Shown: positions 18,085 to 27,106 of the stretch, piece after piece
Position numbering within the stretch: position 1 is the first letter of the stretch
Layout of the letters: each line of letters starts with the position of its first letter
DNA from: SAR202 cluster bacterium bin22
GTDB taxonomy: Bacteria; Chloroflexota; Dehalococcoidia; Lucifugimonadales; UBA3495
NCBI GenBank assembly: GCA_002238505.1
Contig: MPMM01000001.1
Location: 620,001 to 684,000 of the forward strand
DNA: 64,000 bases
Direction of reading: 5' to 3'
Made by a program: the position numbers and the translations under genes
The notes under the pieces: generated by a model
The model's database searches: none
What the model was told of the DNA's origin: nothing
Seen by the model: only the letters and a program-made list of their open reading frames with translations

Positions 18085-18885
18085 ATGGTTGCAAGACAAG
18101 TGCCGGTGGCGATGACTATTGCGGGTTCCGACTCCGGCGGCGGAGCGGGCATCCAGGCAGACCTTAAAACATTTTCCGCCTTGGGCGTTTATGGCGCCTC
18201 AACCCTCACCGCAATTACCGCCCAGAATACGGTAGCCGTCACCGCAGTTCACGAACTGCCCACAGACCTTATCGCTGCCCAGATAGAGGCAGTTGTCACC
18301 GATATAGGCATCGATGCGGCCAAGACGGGCATGCTCTCGAGTTCCGCCATAGTCCGGGTTGTTGCCAGTGAAGTACAGCGCCACGGCATTGAAAACCTGG
18401 TGGTGGACCCGGTTATGGTAGCCAAAAGCGGTGACCCCCTGTTGCAGCAGGAAGCCGTGGATTCGGTCCGTACCAGCCTGGTACCCCTGGCGGCCCTGGT
18501 AACCCCCAACGTGCCCGAGGCCGAAACCCTGGCCGGACAGAAGATCGAGTCCGACGAAGACATGCGGGAGGTCGCCCGTCGCATCATTGGAATGGGCGCC
18601 AGGGCCGTTGTGGTCAAGGGTGGCCATCGGGAAGGTCCCGCCACTGACATCTTCTTTGACGGCAGCAACTTTACCGAGTTTTCCTCCGAAAGGTTCGATA
18701 CGGTGAACACCCACGGCACGGGTTGCACCTTTGCTTCCGCCGCCGCCGCCGGCCTGGCCCAGGGCAAATCGGTCCTGGACGCCGTTGCCCAGGCTAAAGA
18801 GTTCGTAACGGAGGCCATCCGCAACTCTTACCCGCTGGGGCAGGGCCACGGACCGGTGCACCACTTCTATCGCTTCTGGTCGTAA
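18085..18885 (+). CDS. thiD: Hydroxymethylpyrimidine/phosphomethylpyrimidine kinase
   Basis: Phosphorylates HMP and HMP-phosphate in the pyrimidine branch of thiamine synthesis. The 266-residue ribokinase-fold protein shows [20 protein letters not shown] near the start, [36 protein letters not shown] and the anion-hole/catalytic motif [20 protein letters not shown]. Either the first ATG or the one at 18112 could be the start, since neither has a strong Shine-Dalgarno. No other thi genes are nearby, and the upstream 126 nt lacks the conserved elements of a TPP riboswitch. Confidence 0.94.
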   Translation: MVARQVPVAMTIAGSDSGGGAGIQADLKTFSALGVYGASTLTAITAQNTVAVTAVHELPTDLIAAQIEAVVTDIGIDAAKTGMLSSSAIVRVVASEVQRHGIENLVVDPVMVAKSGDPLLQQEAVDSVRTSLVPLAALVTPNVPEAETLAGQKIESDEDMREVARRIIGMGARAVVVKGGHREGPATDIFFDGSNFTEFSSERFDTVNTHGTGCTFASAAAAGLAQGKSVLDAVAQAKEFVTEAIRNSYPLGQGHGPVHHFYRFWS

Positions 18886-18942
18886 CCCTGGACTTGCCCC
18901 TGCCAATTCGCGAAACCCGAGGCCGCATATACCCTGACCTCC

Positions 18943-18973
18943 TTGCTCGACTTTTCCGCCTTTGGGCTATAAT
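18943..18973 (+). promoter_or_regulatory. Promoter ahead of ileS
   Basis: A perfect TATAAT at 18968-18973 is preceded by TTGCTC at 18943-18948 with a 19-nt spacer, slightly long. The start of ileS is 42 nt beyond the -10. The leader contains a short CCTCGTCCGAGG hairpin that includes the GAGG of the ribosome-binding site. There is no room for a T-box leader. Confidence 0.55.
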
Positions 18974-19014
18974 ACCCAGTCGAAACCAAACCCCTCGTCC
19001 GAGGTAATTCAGTC

Positions 19015-22000
19015 ATGTTTACTCCCGTTCCCAGCCGGGTGAGTATGCCCGAGCTTGATGCCCGTATCCTTCAATACTGGAAGGATAACGATGTTTTCCG
19101 ACGCAGCGAATCGGAACGTCCCGATGCTCCCCTGTTCATGCTCTATGAGGGCCCCCCCACCGCTAACGGCAGCCCCGGCATACACCATGTGCTCGCCCGG
19201 GTTTTCAAGGACGTAATCTGTCGTTACCGCACCATGAAGGGCTACCGCTGCCTGCGCAAGGGCGGCTGGGACACTCACGGGCTGCCCGTCGAGCTGGAAA
19301 TCGAAAAGGAACTGGGCTTGAGTTCCAAGCGGGAAATCGAAGAATACGGCATCGAGAATTTCAACCAGAAATGCCGCGAGAGCGTCTTCCGCTACGTCAA
19401 GGAATGGGAGGTAATGACCGACCGCATCGGTTTCTGGGTGGATATGGACGACCCCTACGTCACCCTCCACAACGATTTCATCGAAACCGGTTGGTGGATT
19501 CTCAAGAAATTGTGGGACGACGGCCTGCTGTACGAGGGTCTGCGGGGCACCCCCCATTGTCCCCGTTGCGAAACCAGCCTCAGTTCCCACGAGGTTGCGC
19601 TGGGATACCAGGAAAACACTCCCGACCCCTCCGTGTTCGTCAAGTTCCGAATTACTCAACCGGCCGCCGGCCTCAACATTGTCGACAGCGTTCCCACCTT
19701 CTTCCTCGCCTGGACCACTACTCCTTGGACCCTGCCGGGCAATACGGCCCTCGCGGTGGATGCTGATGCCGAGTATTCCCTCGTCGAACTGGAGGCTGAC
19801 GGGAACTCGGAGAGGCTCATCCTGGCTACCGAGCTTCTCGAAGCCAACATCGAGCAACCGCACCAGGTTGCCGGCGCTTACAAGGGCGCAGACCTGGTGG
19901 GTTCCGGCTACGAACCCCTCTATCACCCCGCCACTTATGGCTCAGAAATCCGCCGCTTCGAGCGCAAGGCCGGCCCTGGCGGCTCCCAGGTGGTTGAACT
20001 AGTCTCCACCACCGATTTCGCCCCCCACGTGGTGGCCGGCGATTTCGTCTCCATGGAAGATGGCACCGGCATCGTTCACATCGCCCCGGCCTTCGGCGAC
20101 GAGGACTTGGGCCTGGGTCGGGACAAGGAACTGGCCTTTGTCCAGCCCGTTAACCTGACCGGACTAATCACCGGCAATTACCCCTTCGCCGGAAAGTTCG
20201 TCAAGGACGCTGACGAAGACATCATGAAGGACCTGTCAGACCGGGGACTGCTGCATCGCCGCGACATTTACCGGCATACTTACCCCTTCTGCTGGCGCTG
20301 CGACACTCCCCTTCTCTACTATGCCAAGTCTTCCTGGTACATCCGGACCACCGCCCAAAAAGACCGTCTGGTAGAGGGCAACAGTGCAATAAACTGGTAC
20401 CCCGATTACATCCGCGAAGGACGTTTCGGCGAGTGGCTTAGGAATAACGTGGACTGGGCCATTTCCCGGGAACGTTACTGGGGCACCCCCATCCCCATCT
20501 GGCAGTGCTCCGAATGCAACCATCGTGAATGCGTAGGCGGCGTTGCGGAACTGAAGGCATTGGCCAACGGCAGCGGAGCCGAACTGGACGGCCTGGACCT
20601 CCATCGCCCATACGTGGATGACGTGGTACTTTCCTGCTCGCAACCGGGTTGCGCCGGGGAAATGCGCCGGATTCCCGAGGTTATGGACGCCTGGTTTGAT
20701 TCCGGCGCCATGCCCTTTGCCCAGTGGCATTACCCCTTTGATAACTCGGAAATCGACGCCGATGGCCGCTTCCCCGCCGACTATATCTGCGAGGCCGTGG
20801 ACCAGACCCGTGGCTGGTTTTACAGCCTTCACGCCCTGGCCACCCTGCTGAAGGGTGAGCCCTCCTACAAAAACGTAATCTGTCTCGGTCTGATCCTGGA
20901 CAGCCGCGGCCACAAGATGAGCAAACACGTCGGCAATGTGGTCCAGCCTGACACTATCCTGGACGTGCAGGGGGCGGACGCCCTTCGCTGGTACTTGTTC
21001 ACGGCTTCCCACCCCGGCGAACCCCGGCGCTTCTCCGACAAGCTGGTCAACGAGACCCTCCGGCGGGTGTTGCTGACCCTGTGGAACGTTTATTCCTTCT
21101 TCACCAACTATGCCAGCATCGACCAGTTCAATCCCGATCAGGTTCCTGCTGACTGGAAGCCCGAGAACGAACTTGACCGTTGGATCCTTTCTGAACTGAA
21201 TGTCCTGGTCGAGCAGGTGGACAGCTACATGGATTCCTACAACCCCACCGACTCGGGTCGCCGGTTGCAGGAGTACATCGACCAGCTTTCCAACTGGTAT
21301 GTGCGTCGCAGTCGCCGCCGCTTCTGGAAGAGCGAGAACGACACCGACAAGCTCTCGGCCTACGCCACCCTTTACCAGTGCCTTGTGACCGTGTCAAAGC
21401 TTATGGCGCCCCTGGCCCCCTTCATGGCCGAGGAAATCTACCGGAACCTGGTCTGCACCGTGGATTCCTCCGCGCCTGACAGTGTTCATCTGGCCACCTA
21501 TCCCGAACCCGATGCCTCGCTTATCGACCGGGAATTGATGGAAGCCACCCGCCTGGCCATGCAGGTCTCCAGCATGGGCCGCGCCGCTCGTTCTCGTGCC
21601 GGCGTAAAGGTCCGGCAGCCTCTGGCCGAGGTCAGGGTCTGGGGCCACGCCGGTCATCTGCGACAGGTGCAGGGTCAAATTCTGGAAGAGTTGAACATCA
21701 AGCAGCTAACCGTTCTCGAAAACTTCGAGGACGAAGCCCAGGGCTACTACAACAGCGTCCGGGATGCTACCCAGGCCAGCAACAAGGGCGTATTTGATGG
21801 TCGTGGTTTGCAGCAGGTTGACGATTACTGGGTTTCGGTAGAACCGGGTTGCCTGGTGGCTCTCGACACCCGGGTCTCTCCGGAACTGGCAGATGAAGGA
21901 CTGGCACGGGAGATAGCCCACCGCATCCAGGGATTGCGCCGCACCGCCCAGTTCGACCTTACCGACCGCATCGTCACCTACTACCAGGGTCCCGACGAGG

Positions 22001-22149
22001 TGGCCAGGGTAATGGCTGCCCACTCCGACTACATTAGCCAGGAAACCCTCAGCGAAGAACTGGTGGCCGGCGCCCTGGGCGATGCAGAAGGAAGCGAGAC
22101 CCAGCAGTTTGAGGGCATGGAAGTCACCTTGGCCGTAAAGCGGGTGTAA
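19015..22149 (+). CDS. ileS: Isoleucyl-tRNA synthetase (type 2)
   Basis: Charges tRNA-Ile and edits misactivated valine. The 1,044-residue class I enzyme has the HIGH-like motif PPTANGSPGIHHVLARVFKD near residue 47, the signature RKGGWDTHGLPVELEIEKEL, the CP1 editing domain (TTTPWTLPGNTALAV and GTGIVHIAPAFGDEDLGL), a CSECNHREC insertion, MDAWFDSGAMPFAQW and the KMSKS-type loop GHKMSKHVGN. Sequence style and length match the eukaryote-like IleRS2 branch, which is generally less sensitive to mupirocin. That sensitivity is family knowledge, not shown here. The start has GAGGT about ten bases upstream. Confidence 0.96.
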   Translation: MFTPVPSRVSMPELDARILQYWKDNDVFRRSESERPDAPLFMLYEGPPTANGSPGIHHVLARVFKDVICRYRTMKGYRCLRKGGWDTHGLPVELEIEKELGLSSKREIEEYGIENFNQKCRESVFRYVKEWEVMTDRIGFWVDMDDPYVTLHNDFIETGWWILKKLWDDGLLYEGLRGTPHCPRCETSLSSHEVALGYQENTPDPSVFVKFRITQPAAGLNIVDSVPTFFLAWTTTPWTLPGNTALAVDADAEYSLVELEADGNSERLILATELLEANIEQPHQVAGAYKGADLVGSGYEPLYHPATYGSEIRRFERKAGPGGSQVVELVSTTDFAPHVVAGDFVSMEDGTGIVHIAPAFGDEDLGLGRDKELAFVQPVNLTGLITGNYPFAGKFVKDADEDIMKDLSDRGLLHRRDIYRHTYPFCWRCDTPLLYYAKSSWYIRTTAQKDRLVEGNSAINWYPDYIREGRFGEWLRNNVDWAISRERYWGTPIPIWQCSECNHRECVGGVAELKALANGSGAELDGLDLHRPYVDDVVLSCSQPGCAGEMRRIPEVMDAWFDSGAMPFAQWHYPFDNSEIDADGRFPADYICEAVDQTRGWFYSLHALATLLKGEPSYKNVICLGLILDSRGHKMSKHVGNVVQPDTILDVQGADALRWYLFTASHPGEPRRFSDKLVNETLRRVLLTLWNVYSFFTNYASIDQFNPDQVPADWKPENELDRWILSELNVLVEQVDSYMDSYNPTDSGRRLQEYIDQLSNWYVRRSRRRFWKSENDTDKLSAYATLYQCLVTVSKLMAPLAPFMAEEIYRNLVCTVDSSAPDSVHLATYPEPDASLIDRELMEATRLAMQVSSMGRAARSRAGVKVRQPLAEVRVWGHAGHLRQVQGQILEELNIKQLTVLENFEDEAQGYYNSVRDATQASNKGVFDGRGLQQVDDYWVSVEPGCLVALDTRVSPELADEGLAREIAHRIQGLRRTAQFDLTDRIVTYYQGPDEVARVMAAHSDYISQETLSEELVAGALGDAEGSETQQFEGMEVTLAVKRV

Positions 22150-22222
22150 GCCGTGATTGCAGTCTGCCAAATCTGGCAAGTCACCGGTCGGCTTGCCCCG
22201 GATACCGAATATCTGACACCTG

Positions 22223-23041
22223 ATGCCTGAACTCCCCGAAGTTGAAAACGCCCGGCGGATCCTGCTGCGTGCAGGACTGCCGGGCCGTACCATCACTCGA
22301 GCTCACGTCAGCTGGGCTCCCACCGTAAAGATTCCATCCCTGGAAGATTTCGTACTCGGCCTGCCCACCAGGCGGATAGAGACCGTGTCCCGGCGGGGAA
22401 AGTACCTGCTGCTGCCCCTGCACACCGGTGAAACTTTTATCATCCACCTGGGTATGACCGGCGGTCTGACAGTCCAACCGGATACTCGTGAACTGGAACC
22501 GATGGTCCGCCACCGTTTCGACCTGGATGATGGCCGGGTCCTGTGGTTTCGAGACCCACGCAAATTCGGCCACCTCTGGCTTACCGACGACCCCGACTCG
22601 GCGCTGCCAGCCCTGGGCCCGGAGCCCTTGTCTGAAGACTTTACGGCGGACGTCCTGCAGGAAAGACTCGGCCAGCGGGTTGCCCCGGTCAAGGCCCTTA
22701 TGCTGGAACAGTCCGTAATTGCCGGTCTCGGCAATCTCTACGTGGACGAGTCCCTTTTTCTCGCAGGCATTCACCCCGCCCGCAGCGCATCAGAACTGAC
22801 AGCATCAGAGGTGGCAACCCTGCGAGACTGCATTGTCCACGCATTGAACGCTGCCTTCGCCTTCTACGACCGGGCTCGGGACGAACACTGGCCCGACCCT
22901 CCTTCGGCCCTCCATACCTGGACCATCCCCCGCAAGGAAGGTGAACCCTGCCCCCGCTGCGGCAACCCCGTCGCAACCATGCGAATCAGGGCTCGTGGCA
23001 CCTTCTTCTGCCCCGAGTGCCAGCCCCCGCCGAAGGACTAG
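22223..23041 (+). CDS. mutM: Formamidopyrimidine-DNA glycosylase (Fpg)
   Basis: Excises 8-oxoguanine and formamidopyrimidines and nicks the DNA. The 272-residue protein starts MPELPEVE with the catalytic Pro2 and Glu3, has Lys60 in RRGKYLLLPL, the H2TH region IAGLGNLYVDESLFLAGIHP near residues 166-185, and a C-terminal zinc finger with C243, C246, C263 and C266 around RARGTFFC. Everything needed for activity appears present. It lies 73 nt after ileS and probably shares its transcript. Confidence 0.96.
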   Translation: MPELPEVENARRILLRAGLPGRTITRAHVSWAPTVKIPSLEDFVLGLPTRRIETVSRRGKYLLLPLHTGETFIIHLGMTGGLTVQPDTRELEPMVRHRFDLDDGRVLWFRDPRKFGHLWLTDDPDSALPALGPEPLSEDFTADVLQERLGQRVAPVKALMLEQSVIAGLGNLYVDESLFLAGIHPARSASELTASEVATLRDCIVHALNAAFAFYDRARDEHWPDPPSALHTWTIPRKEGEPCPRCGNPVATMRIRARGTFFCPECQPPPKD

Positions 23042-23613
23042 CGGTAGCTCAATCCTGCTTGGAGACTATCTCAATATCCCTTCCCCCGTGAAGGGGAAGG
23101 TTAGCGCCTGTCCTGAGCCTGCAGAAGGAATGGGGGCGAAAAGCAATATCTATTACTGTCGCATTTTGCCCAATGCTCTGCCTTGAAGAATTTTGAGATA
23201 GTTTCTTGGAAGCGCAAAAGGAATAAGCCGTTCGCGCTGAAGCAAGCGAAGAATTTCTGCACCTACAGGTAACTGACCCCGGCGGACGCAAGAGCCCTGC
23301 CCTTCGCCACCGTCGTTCTTGAACACCCTCGCCTTCCGCAACCCGGCCCGTTGTCCATCCCAGAAAGTTGGATTCCATGTCCAGCCCAGCCTGAAGAAGC
23401 TGTCAATCTAGGAAAGTCACGCATATGAAACGGTATAGTTGACGCTAACAATGGCCTTGCATACAATTGTTCCGATGTCTGGCTGCCTCCCTTATTAGCC
23501 CCCAATCCCCGGGGGCGGGTATGCCAAATTGACAGAATATACCGGAGGCCTGAAAAGGCTCTAATCGGTTGCGGATCCAATGTCCGCCAACCATCAGCGG
23601 AAGGTGATAGTTA
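23042..23613 (+). other. Intergenic region between mutM and the DapA-MfnB-TusA gene
   Basis: No supportable gene lies here. The stretch contains one long copy of the REP-like repeat at 23074-23141. The last bases hold the GGAAGGTGA ribosome-binding site for the downstream gene. No clear promoter could be assigned. Confidence 0.6.
23074..23141. repeat. Long REP-like repeat unit, copy 1
   Basis: About 68 nt, clearly related to 43844-43913. It starts with a TTCCCC/GGGGAA hairpin (8-bp arms CCTTCCCC and GGGGAAGG), continues through GGTTAG and the core CCTGAGCCTGCAGAAGG, and ends AATGGGGGCGAAA. It is entirely intergenic. It has the size of a non-coding mobile or REP/BIME-type element, but no transposase is nearby. 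Confidence 0.7.
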
Positions 23614-25674
23614 ATGGCCGACTACAGAAAACATGAGGCGCAGGAGTGGGCATGGGGGTTCCTCAAGGACCAGTGGACCACCATCATGACTCCCTTTACC
23701 CCCGACAACCGCGTTGACGAGGAAGGCCTCCAGCGAAATATGCGGTACATTCAAAGTCTCGGCACCCGGGGGGGCGGTTGCACCTGGGGAATGGGCGAAT
23801 TCTGGAGCCTGACCTTCGAAGAGCGGACTCGGGTTATGGATGTGGTCGCCGAGGAAGCCGCCGGTCGCTGGGGCATCGCCGCCCACGTCACCCACACCTC
23901 CGTTAAAGACATGCTCGCCCTGGCCGACCGCGCCGAGGCCGACGGATTCGACCTCCTGGTGGTCGCGCCCCCTTACATGGTCGCCAAGACTGAAGAGGTC
24001 GTTTACGACTACGTCAAGACCCTGGCTGACCATACCAACATGGCCATCATGTTCTACAACTCCCCCCAGTTTGGCATCGTGATGAGCCCACAAGGTCTGA
24101 AGCGGCTTTGCCAGATTCCCAACGTGGTTGGCGTCAAGGAAGCCAGCTTCAACCAGCAGACTTCCATCGAGACCCACCTGATGATTGGCAAGCAGTCCAT
24201 CATCAGCACCCCCGATGAGTGGATCTACCCCAAGGCTAAGGAACTAGGTTTCCACCAGCAGGTGATGTTCGCCAACACCTCCGACTGGCGTTTTGATACC
24301 CCCGAATGCAACAACTACGTCCAGTTCATCAACCGCGCCAGCAAGGGCGACCTGGACCTGGACTTTTACGCCGAGCACTTGAAAGATCTCAAGGCTCTTT
24401 CCGACAAGTGGTGGGGCGGCACCGTTCAGAAGTCCGGCGGCGTCTTGCCCGCCCCCATGTGCAAGTATTGGGGCGAACTCATGGGCATGGCCGGCGGCCA
24501 CGTCCGTGCCCCGCTGATGCCGCTGACCGAGGAACAGAAGGCCGAATTGAAGCGGGAGTTGATGCCCCTGATTCCCCGTCCCCAGACCGCCAAGGCGCCC
24601 GCCCAGGCCAGGACTCACGCCCCCTGGTTGAATGAAAGTATTGGCAGCGGCGCCGAGGGCTCCGGCATGATGCTCCTGGTAAGCGTCCAGGACATGCCCG
24701 AAGCCCTGGAAGCCGACCGGGGCGGCGCCGACATTATCGACGTCAAAAACTTGCAAGAGGCCCTTGTAGGCTCCGGCCACCCCAATCTGGTGGAAGAAGT
24801 CCGCCGGCGCATCCCCGCCCACAAGCACGTCAGCGTTACCCTGGGTGTCGTTCCCGACCAGGCCGGCACCGTCGCCATGGCAGTCAAGGCGGCCGGCATG
24901 CTGGACGCAACCTCAGTGAAGGTCGGCTTCTGCGAGGCCACCTATGAGTCCGCCGTTGCAATTCTCCAGGGCGCCAGGGAAGCCCTCAGAGGCTACGACA
25001 CCAAGCTCATCGGCTCCCTGTTCGCTGACAACCATCTCTTCAAGGGCGGCCTCGACCCTGACCTGATGGTCAAGCTGGCCATCGAAGGCCAGTGCGACGG
25101 CTTCCTTATTGACACTCTGACCAAGGACGGCCGCAACCTCTTTGACTTCATCCTTGAGTCTCGCCTCCGGGAAATGGTGATGGAGGCCAAGCAGGCCGGA
25201 CTCAGTACCGCCCTCTCTGGTCACCTGAAGCTGGACAACCTGGACGAACTGGCCCGCGTCAACCCCGATATTGTTGGCGTCCGTGGGGCCGTTTGCTCCA
25301 GCGGTGAGCGCGACCGGGCGGTGGCTTGGGAAGCCGTAGCCCATTTCAAGGAACAGCTCGACCTGCGCAAGTCCGGCCAGATTGACGTCCGCCGGCAGCC
25401 CGTAAGTGGGAACGGACACAGCAACGGCAACGGCCACCACGACGGCTGGGCCGTGGTTGACGGCCGGGGCAAGAACTGCGCCGGTGTAATCGCTGCCCTC
25501 AGCCGGCAGATGGACGACGACCGGGGCTCCTTCGTTGAGGCTATCCTCCACGACGCCCTGAACATTTACGACGTCATCTACTGGGCGGAACAGGCCGGCC
25601 ACAAGCTGCTTACCCAGCGCAAAGAGGACGACGGTACCCTCCGGGTGCTGATCCAGCCCTTCGGCAGCAAATAG
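23614..25674 (+). CDS. Three-domain fusion: DapA-type aldolase + MfnB-type synthase + TusA-like domain
   Basis: A 686-residue protein. Residues 15-320 are a dihydrodipicolinate-synthase-family TIM barrel with Tyr148 (FYNSPQ) and Schiff-base Lys175 (GVKEAS). Residues 352-582 match (5-formylfuran-3-yl)methyl phosphate synthase (MfnB), which condenses two glyceraldehyde-3-phosphates in methanofuran synthesis. GGADIIDVKN with Lys378, DTLTKDGRNLFDF with Lys504 and IVGVRGAVCSSGERDR correspond to the archaeal catalytic segments (K27 and K155 of MJ1099). After a Gly/Asn/His-rich linker, residues 610-683 look like TusA, with Cys622 kept but the CPxP prolines lost. The substrate is unknown. The combination suggests substrate channelling to a furan-type product, which is inference. 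A good ribosome-binding site precedes the ATG. Confidence 0.85.
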   Translation: MADYRKHEAQEWAWGFLKDQWTTIMTPFTPDNRVDEEGLQRNMRYIQSLGTRGGGCTWGMGEFWSLTFEERTRVMDVVAEEAAGRWGIAAHVTHTSVKDMLALADRAEADGFDLLVVAPPYMVAKTEEVVYDYVKTLADHTNMAIMFYNSPQFGIVMSPQGLKRLCQIPNVVGVKEASFNQQTSIETHLMIGKQSIISTPDEWIYPKAKELGFHQQVMFANTSDWRFDTPECNNYVQFINRASKGDLDLDFYAEHLKDLKALSDKWWGGTVQKSGGVLPAPMCKYWGELMGMAGGHVRAPLMPLTEEQKAELKRELMPLIPRPQTAKAPAQARTHAPWLNESIGSGAEGSGMMLLVSVQDMPEALEADRGGADIIDVKNLQEALVGSGHPNLVEEVRRRIPAHKHVSVTLGVVPDQAGTVAMAVKAAGMLDATSVKVGFCEATYESAVAILQGAREALRGYDTKLIGSLFADNHLFKGGLDPDLMVKLAIEGQCDGFLIDTLTKDGRNLFDFILESRLREMVMEAKQAGLSTALSGHLKLDNLDELARVNPDIVGVRGAVCSSGERDRAVAWEAVAHFKEQLDLRKSGQIDVRRQPVSGNGHSNGNGHHDGWAVVDGRGKNCAGVIAALSRQMDDDRGSFVEAILHDALNIYDVIYWAEQAGHKLLTQRKEDDGTLRVLIQPFGSK

Positions 25675-25784
25675 TACCCGGCCGGTTTCCCTAAGCAAAC
25701 CTACTGGCAACTTTCACCCCTGCGCCTCCACGGAAGCAGGGGTGAACATTTTCAAGCCAAAATCCTGGCAAGGATGTGAAATCA

Positions 25785-26405
25785 ATGGCTACCGAAGAAC
25801 GATGGAGCATGAAGGGGGACTACTTCGAGAACTGCAATTGCGAAATTCTTTGCCCTTGCATCGTCGGAGGCGGTCCCGCCGTGCCGACGGATGGTCACTG
25901 CGATGTGGCCTTTGCCTTCCACATCCAGGAGGGCGAGTACCAGGGGGTTGCCCTGGACGACCTGAATTTCGTCGTCGTGGCCTACACGCCGGGCATCATG
26001 GGTGACGGCGACTGGATCCTGGCCAACTACCTGGACGAGCGGGCGGACCAGTTTCAGCGCGCCGCCTTCGGACGCCTCATGTCCGGGGAGATTGGTGGCC
26101 CCTTTGAACGCTGGATGCGCCTGACCTCCAACTACCTGGGAATCAGCTACTGCCCAATCACCTTCACCGCCGACGGCCACGAGCGCAGCGTCAAAATCCC
26201 CGGCATCATCGACTTCAACGTCAAGGGGCTGGTGGTGGGACGCCGGACTGAGGCTATGACCCTGATTAACACCGGCCACCCGGTCAGTTCATCCCTGGCC
26301 CTGGCCGAGGGGACCAGCAGCGTCTATACCGACCACGGAATGACGTGGGACAATACCGGCAAGAACGGCCATTACTCGGAATTTGAGTGGAGTTGGCCCC
26401 GGTAG
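25785..26405 (+). CDS. DUF1326 domain protein
   Basis: A 206-residue protein of the DUF1326 family, whose function is unknown. The N-terminus has the typical Cys-rich block MKGDYFENCNCEILCPCIVG followed by GGPAVPTDGHCDVAFAFHIQ, suggesting metal binding or thiol chemistry (inference). The conserved core YTPGIMGDGDWILANYLDER and SSVYTDHGMTWDNTGKNGHY follows. A GTG at 25776 is also in frame, but AAGG at 25770-25773 is correctly spaced only for the ATG at 25785. It lies 110 nt downstream of the DapA-MfnB-TusA gene, likely in the same operon. Confidence 0.8.
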   Translation: MATEERWSMKGDYFENCNCEILCPCIVGGGPAVPTDGHCDVAFAFHIQEGEYQGVALDDLNFVVVAYTPGIMGDGDWILANYLDERADQFQRAAFGRLMSGEIGGPFERWMRLTSNYLGISYCPITFTADGHERSVKIPGIIDFNVKGLVVGRRTEAMTLINTGHPVSSSLALAEGTSSVYTDHGMTWDNTGKNGHYSEFEWSWPR

Positions 26406-26427
26406 GGGACAGGAGGAGCTATTCCCC

Positions 26428-26628
26428 ATGTGCCGAAGCATAAAGAAACTGCGAGCCCAGGAACCTTCTGCCACCCCTGAGGATGTGGACGCCGCCGCCC
26501 TGCAGTATGTTCGCAAGATCAGCGGCTACCGGAACCCCTCCCGCGCCAATGAGGCCGCCTTCAACCTGGCCATCGCCGAAATTTCGGCTGCCTCGGAAAA
26601 ATTGCTGGCCTCCATCGAAAGCCGCTAG
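26428..26628 (+). CDS. DUF2277 family small protein
   Basis: A 66-residue protein starting MCRSIKKLRAQEPSATPEDV, with the family core ALQYVRKISGYRNPSRANEA and AAFNLAIAEISAASEKLLAS. DUF2277 proteins are small, conserved in Chloroflexota and Actinobacteria, and have no assigned function. The frame is open further upstream into the previous gene, but GGAGG about 12 nt before the ATG at 26428 and the family N-terminus MCR fix the start. It probably shares a transcript with the DUF1326 gene. Confidence 0.85.
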   Translation: MCRSIKKLRAQEPSATPEDVDAAALQYVRKISGYRNPSRANEAAFNLAIAEISAASEKLLASIESR

Positions 26629-26646
26629 CGCCTCATCTGCCTGGGG

Positions 26647-27069
26647 TCAGGAAACATTCCCCCCGTAGATATGCTCCGGGACCACAATAATCGCCGAGCG
26701 CTGCTGCTCCACCATCGCCCGGTCGTACTCATCCCAGTCCGGATGCTCCGTGGCCGCCGCGGTACGAAACACGTCCCTCAGGGCCATTCGCAGCTCGTCG
26801 GCATCGGTGTTGTCCGCCGACAGCAGCCGCGCGGACCCCTGCAGCACGATGTAAGCCGACCAGTTTTCCCGCGCCACCATCAGTGAGCATTGCGGGTTGC
26901 GGCGCAGGTTCTTCAGCTTGGCCCGGTCTTCAGTGGTCGTGAAGGCCACCCCGTCCTGCAGGGGCCCGCAGGTGATAATGCTCATCTGCGCCGATCCGTC
27001 CCTGCGGACTGTGGTCAGAACCCCTCTCCGATTCTCGGCTACGAACTTCTTGAGATTGTCGTCCAGCAT
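26647..27069 (-). CDS. PPOX-class flavin/F420-dependent protein
   Basis: A 140-residue protein with the split-barrel flavin-binding fold of the pyridoxamine-5-phosphate-oxidase superfamily. MLDDNLKKFVAENRRGVLTT, VRRDGSAQMSIITCGPLQDG and AFTTTEDRAKLKNLRRNPQC match the subfamily often annotated as F420-dependent oxidoreductases. Whether this one uses F420, FMN or haem cannot be read from the sequence. It lies 37 nt downstream of the sbcC-like gene on the same strand and converges on the DUF2277 gene. Confidence 0.82.
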   Translation of the reverse strand: MLDDNLKKFVAENRRGVLTTVRRDGSAQMSIITCGPLQDGVAFTTTEDRAKLKNLRRNPQCSLMVARENWSAYIVLQGSARLLSADNTDADELRMALRDVFRTAAATEHPDWDEYDRAMVEQQRSAIIVVPEHIYGGNVS

Positions 27070-27106
27070 TGCTACTCCATTTAGTCCGGTTGTGCCTGAT
27101 TAAGTG

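Noticed and set aside
18886-19014. T-box leader ahead of ileS
   Set aside because: The promoter -10 lies only 42 nt from the start codon, leaving no space for a T-box, and no T-box core sequence was seen.
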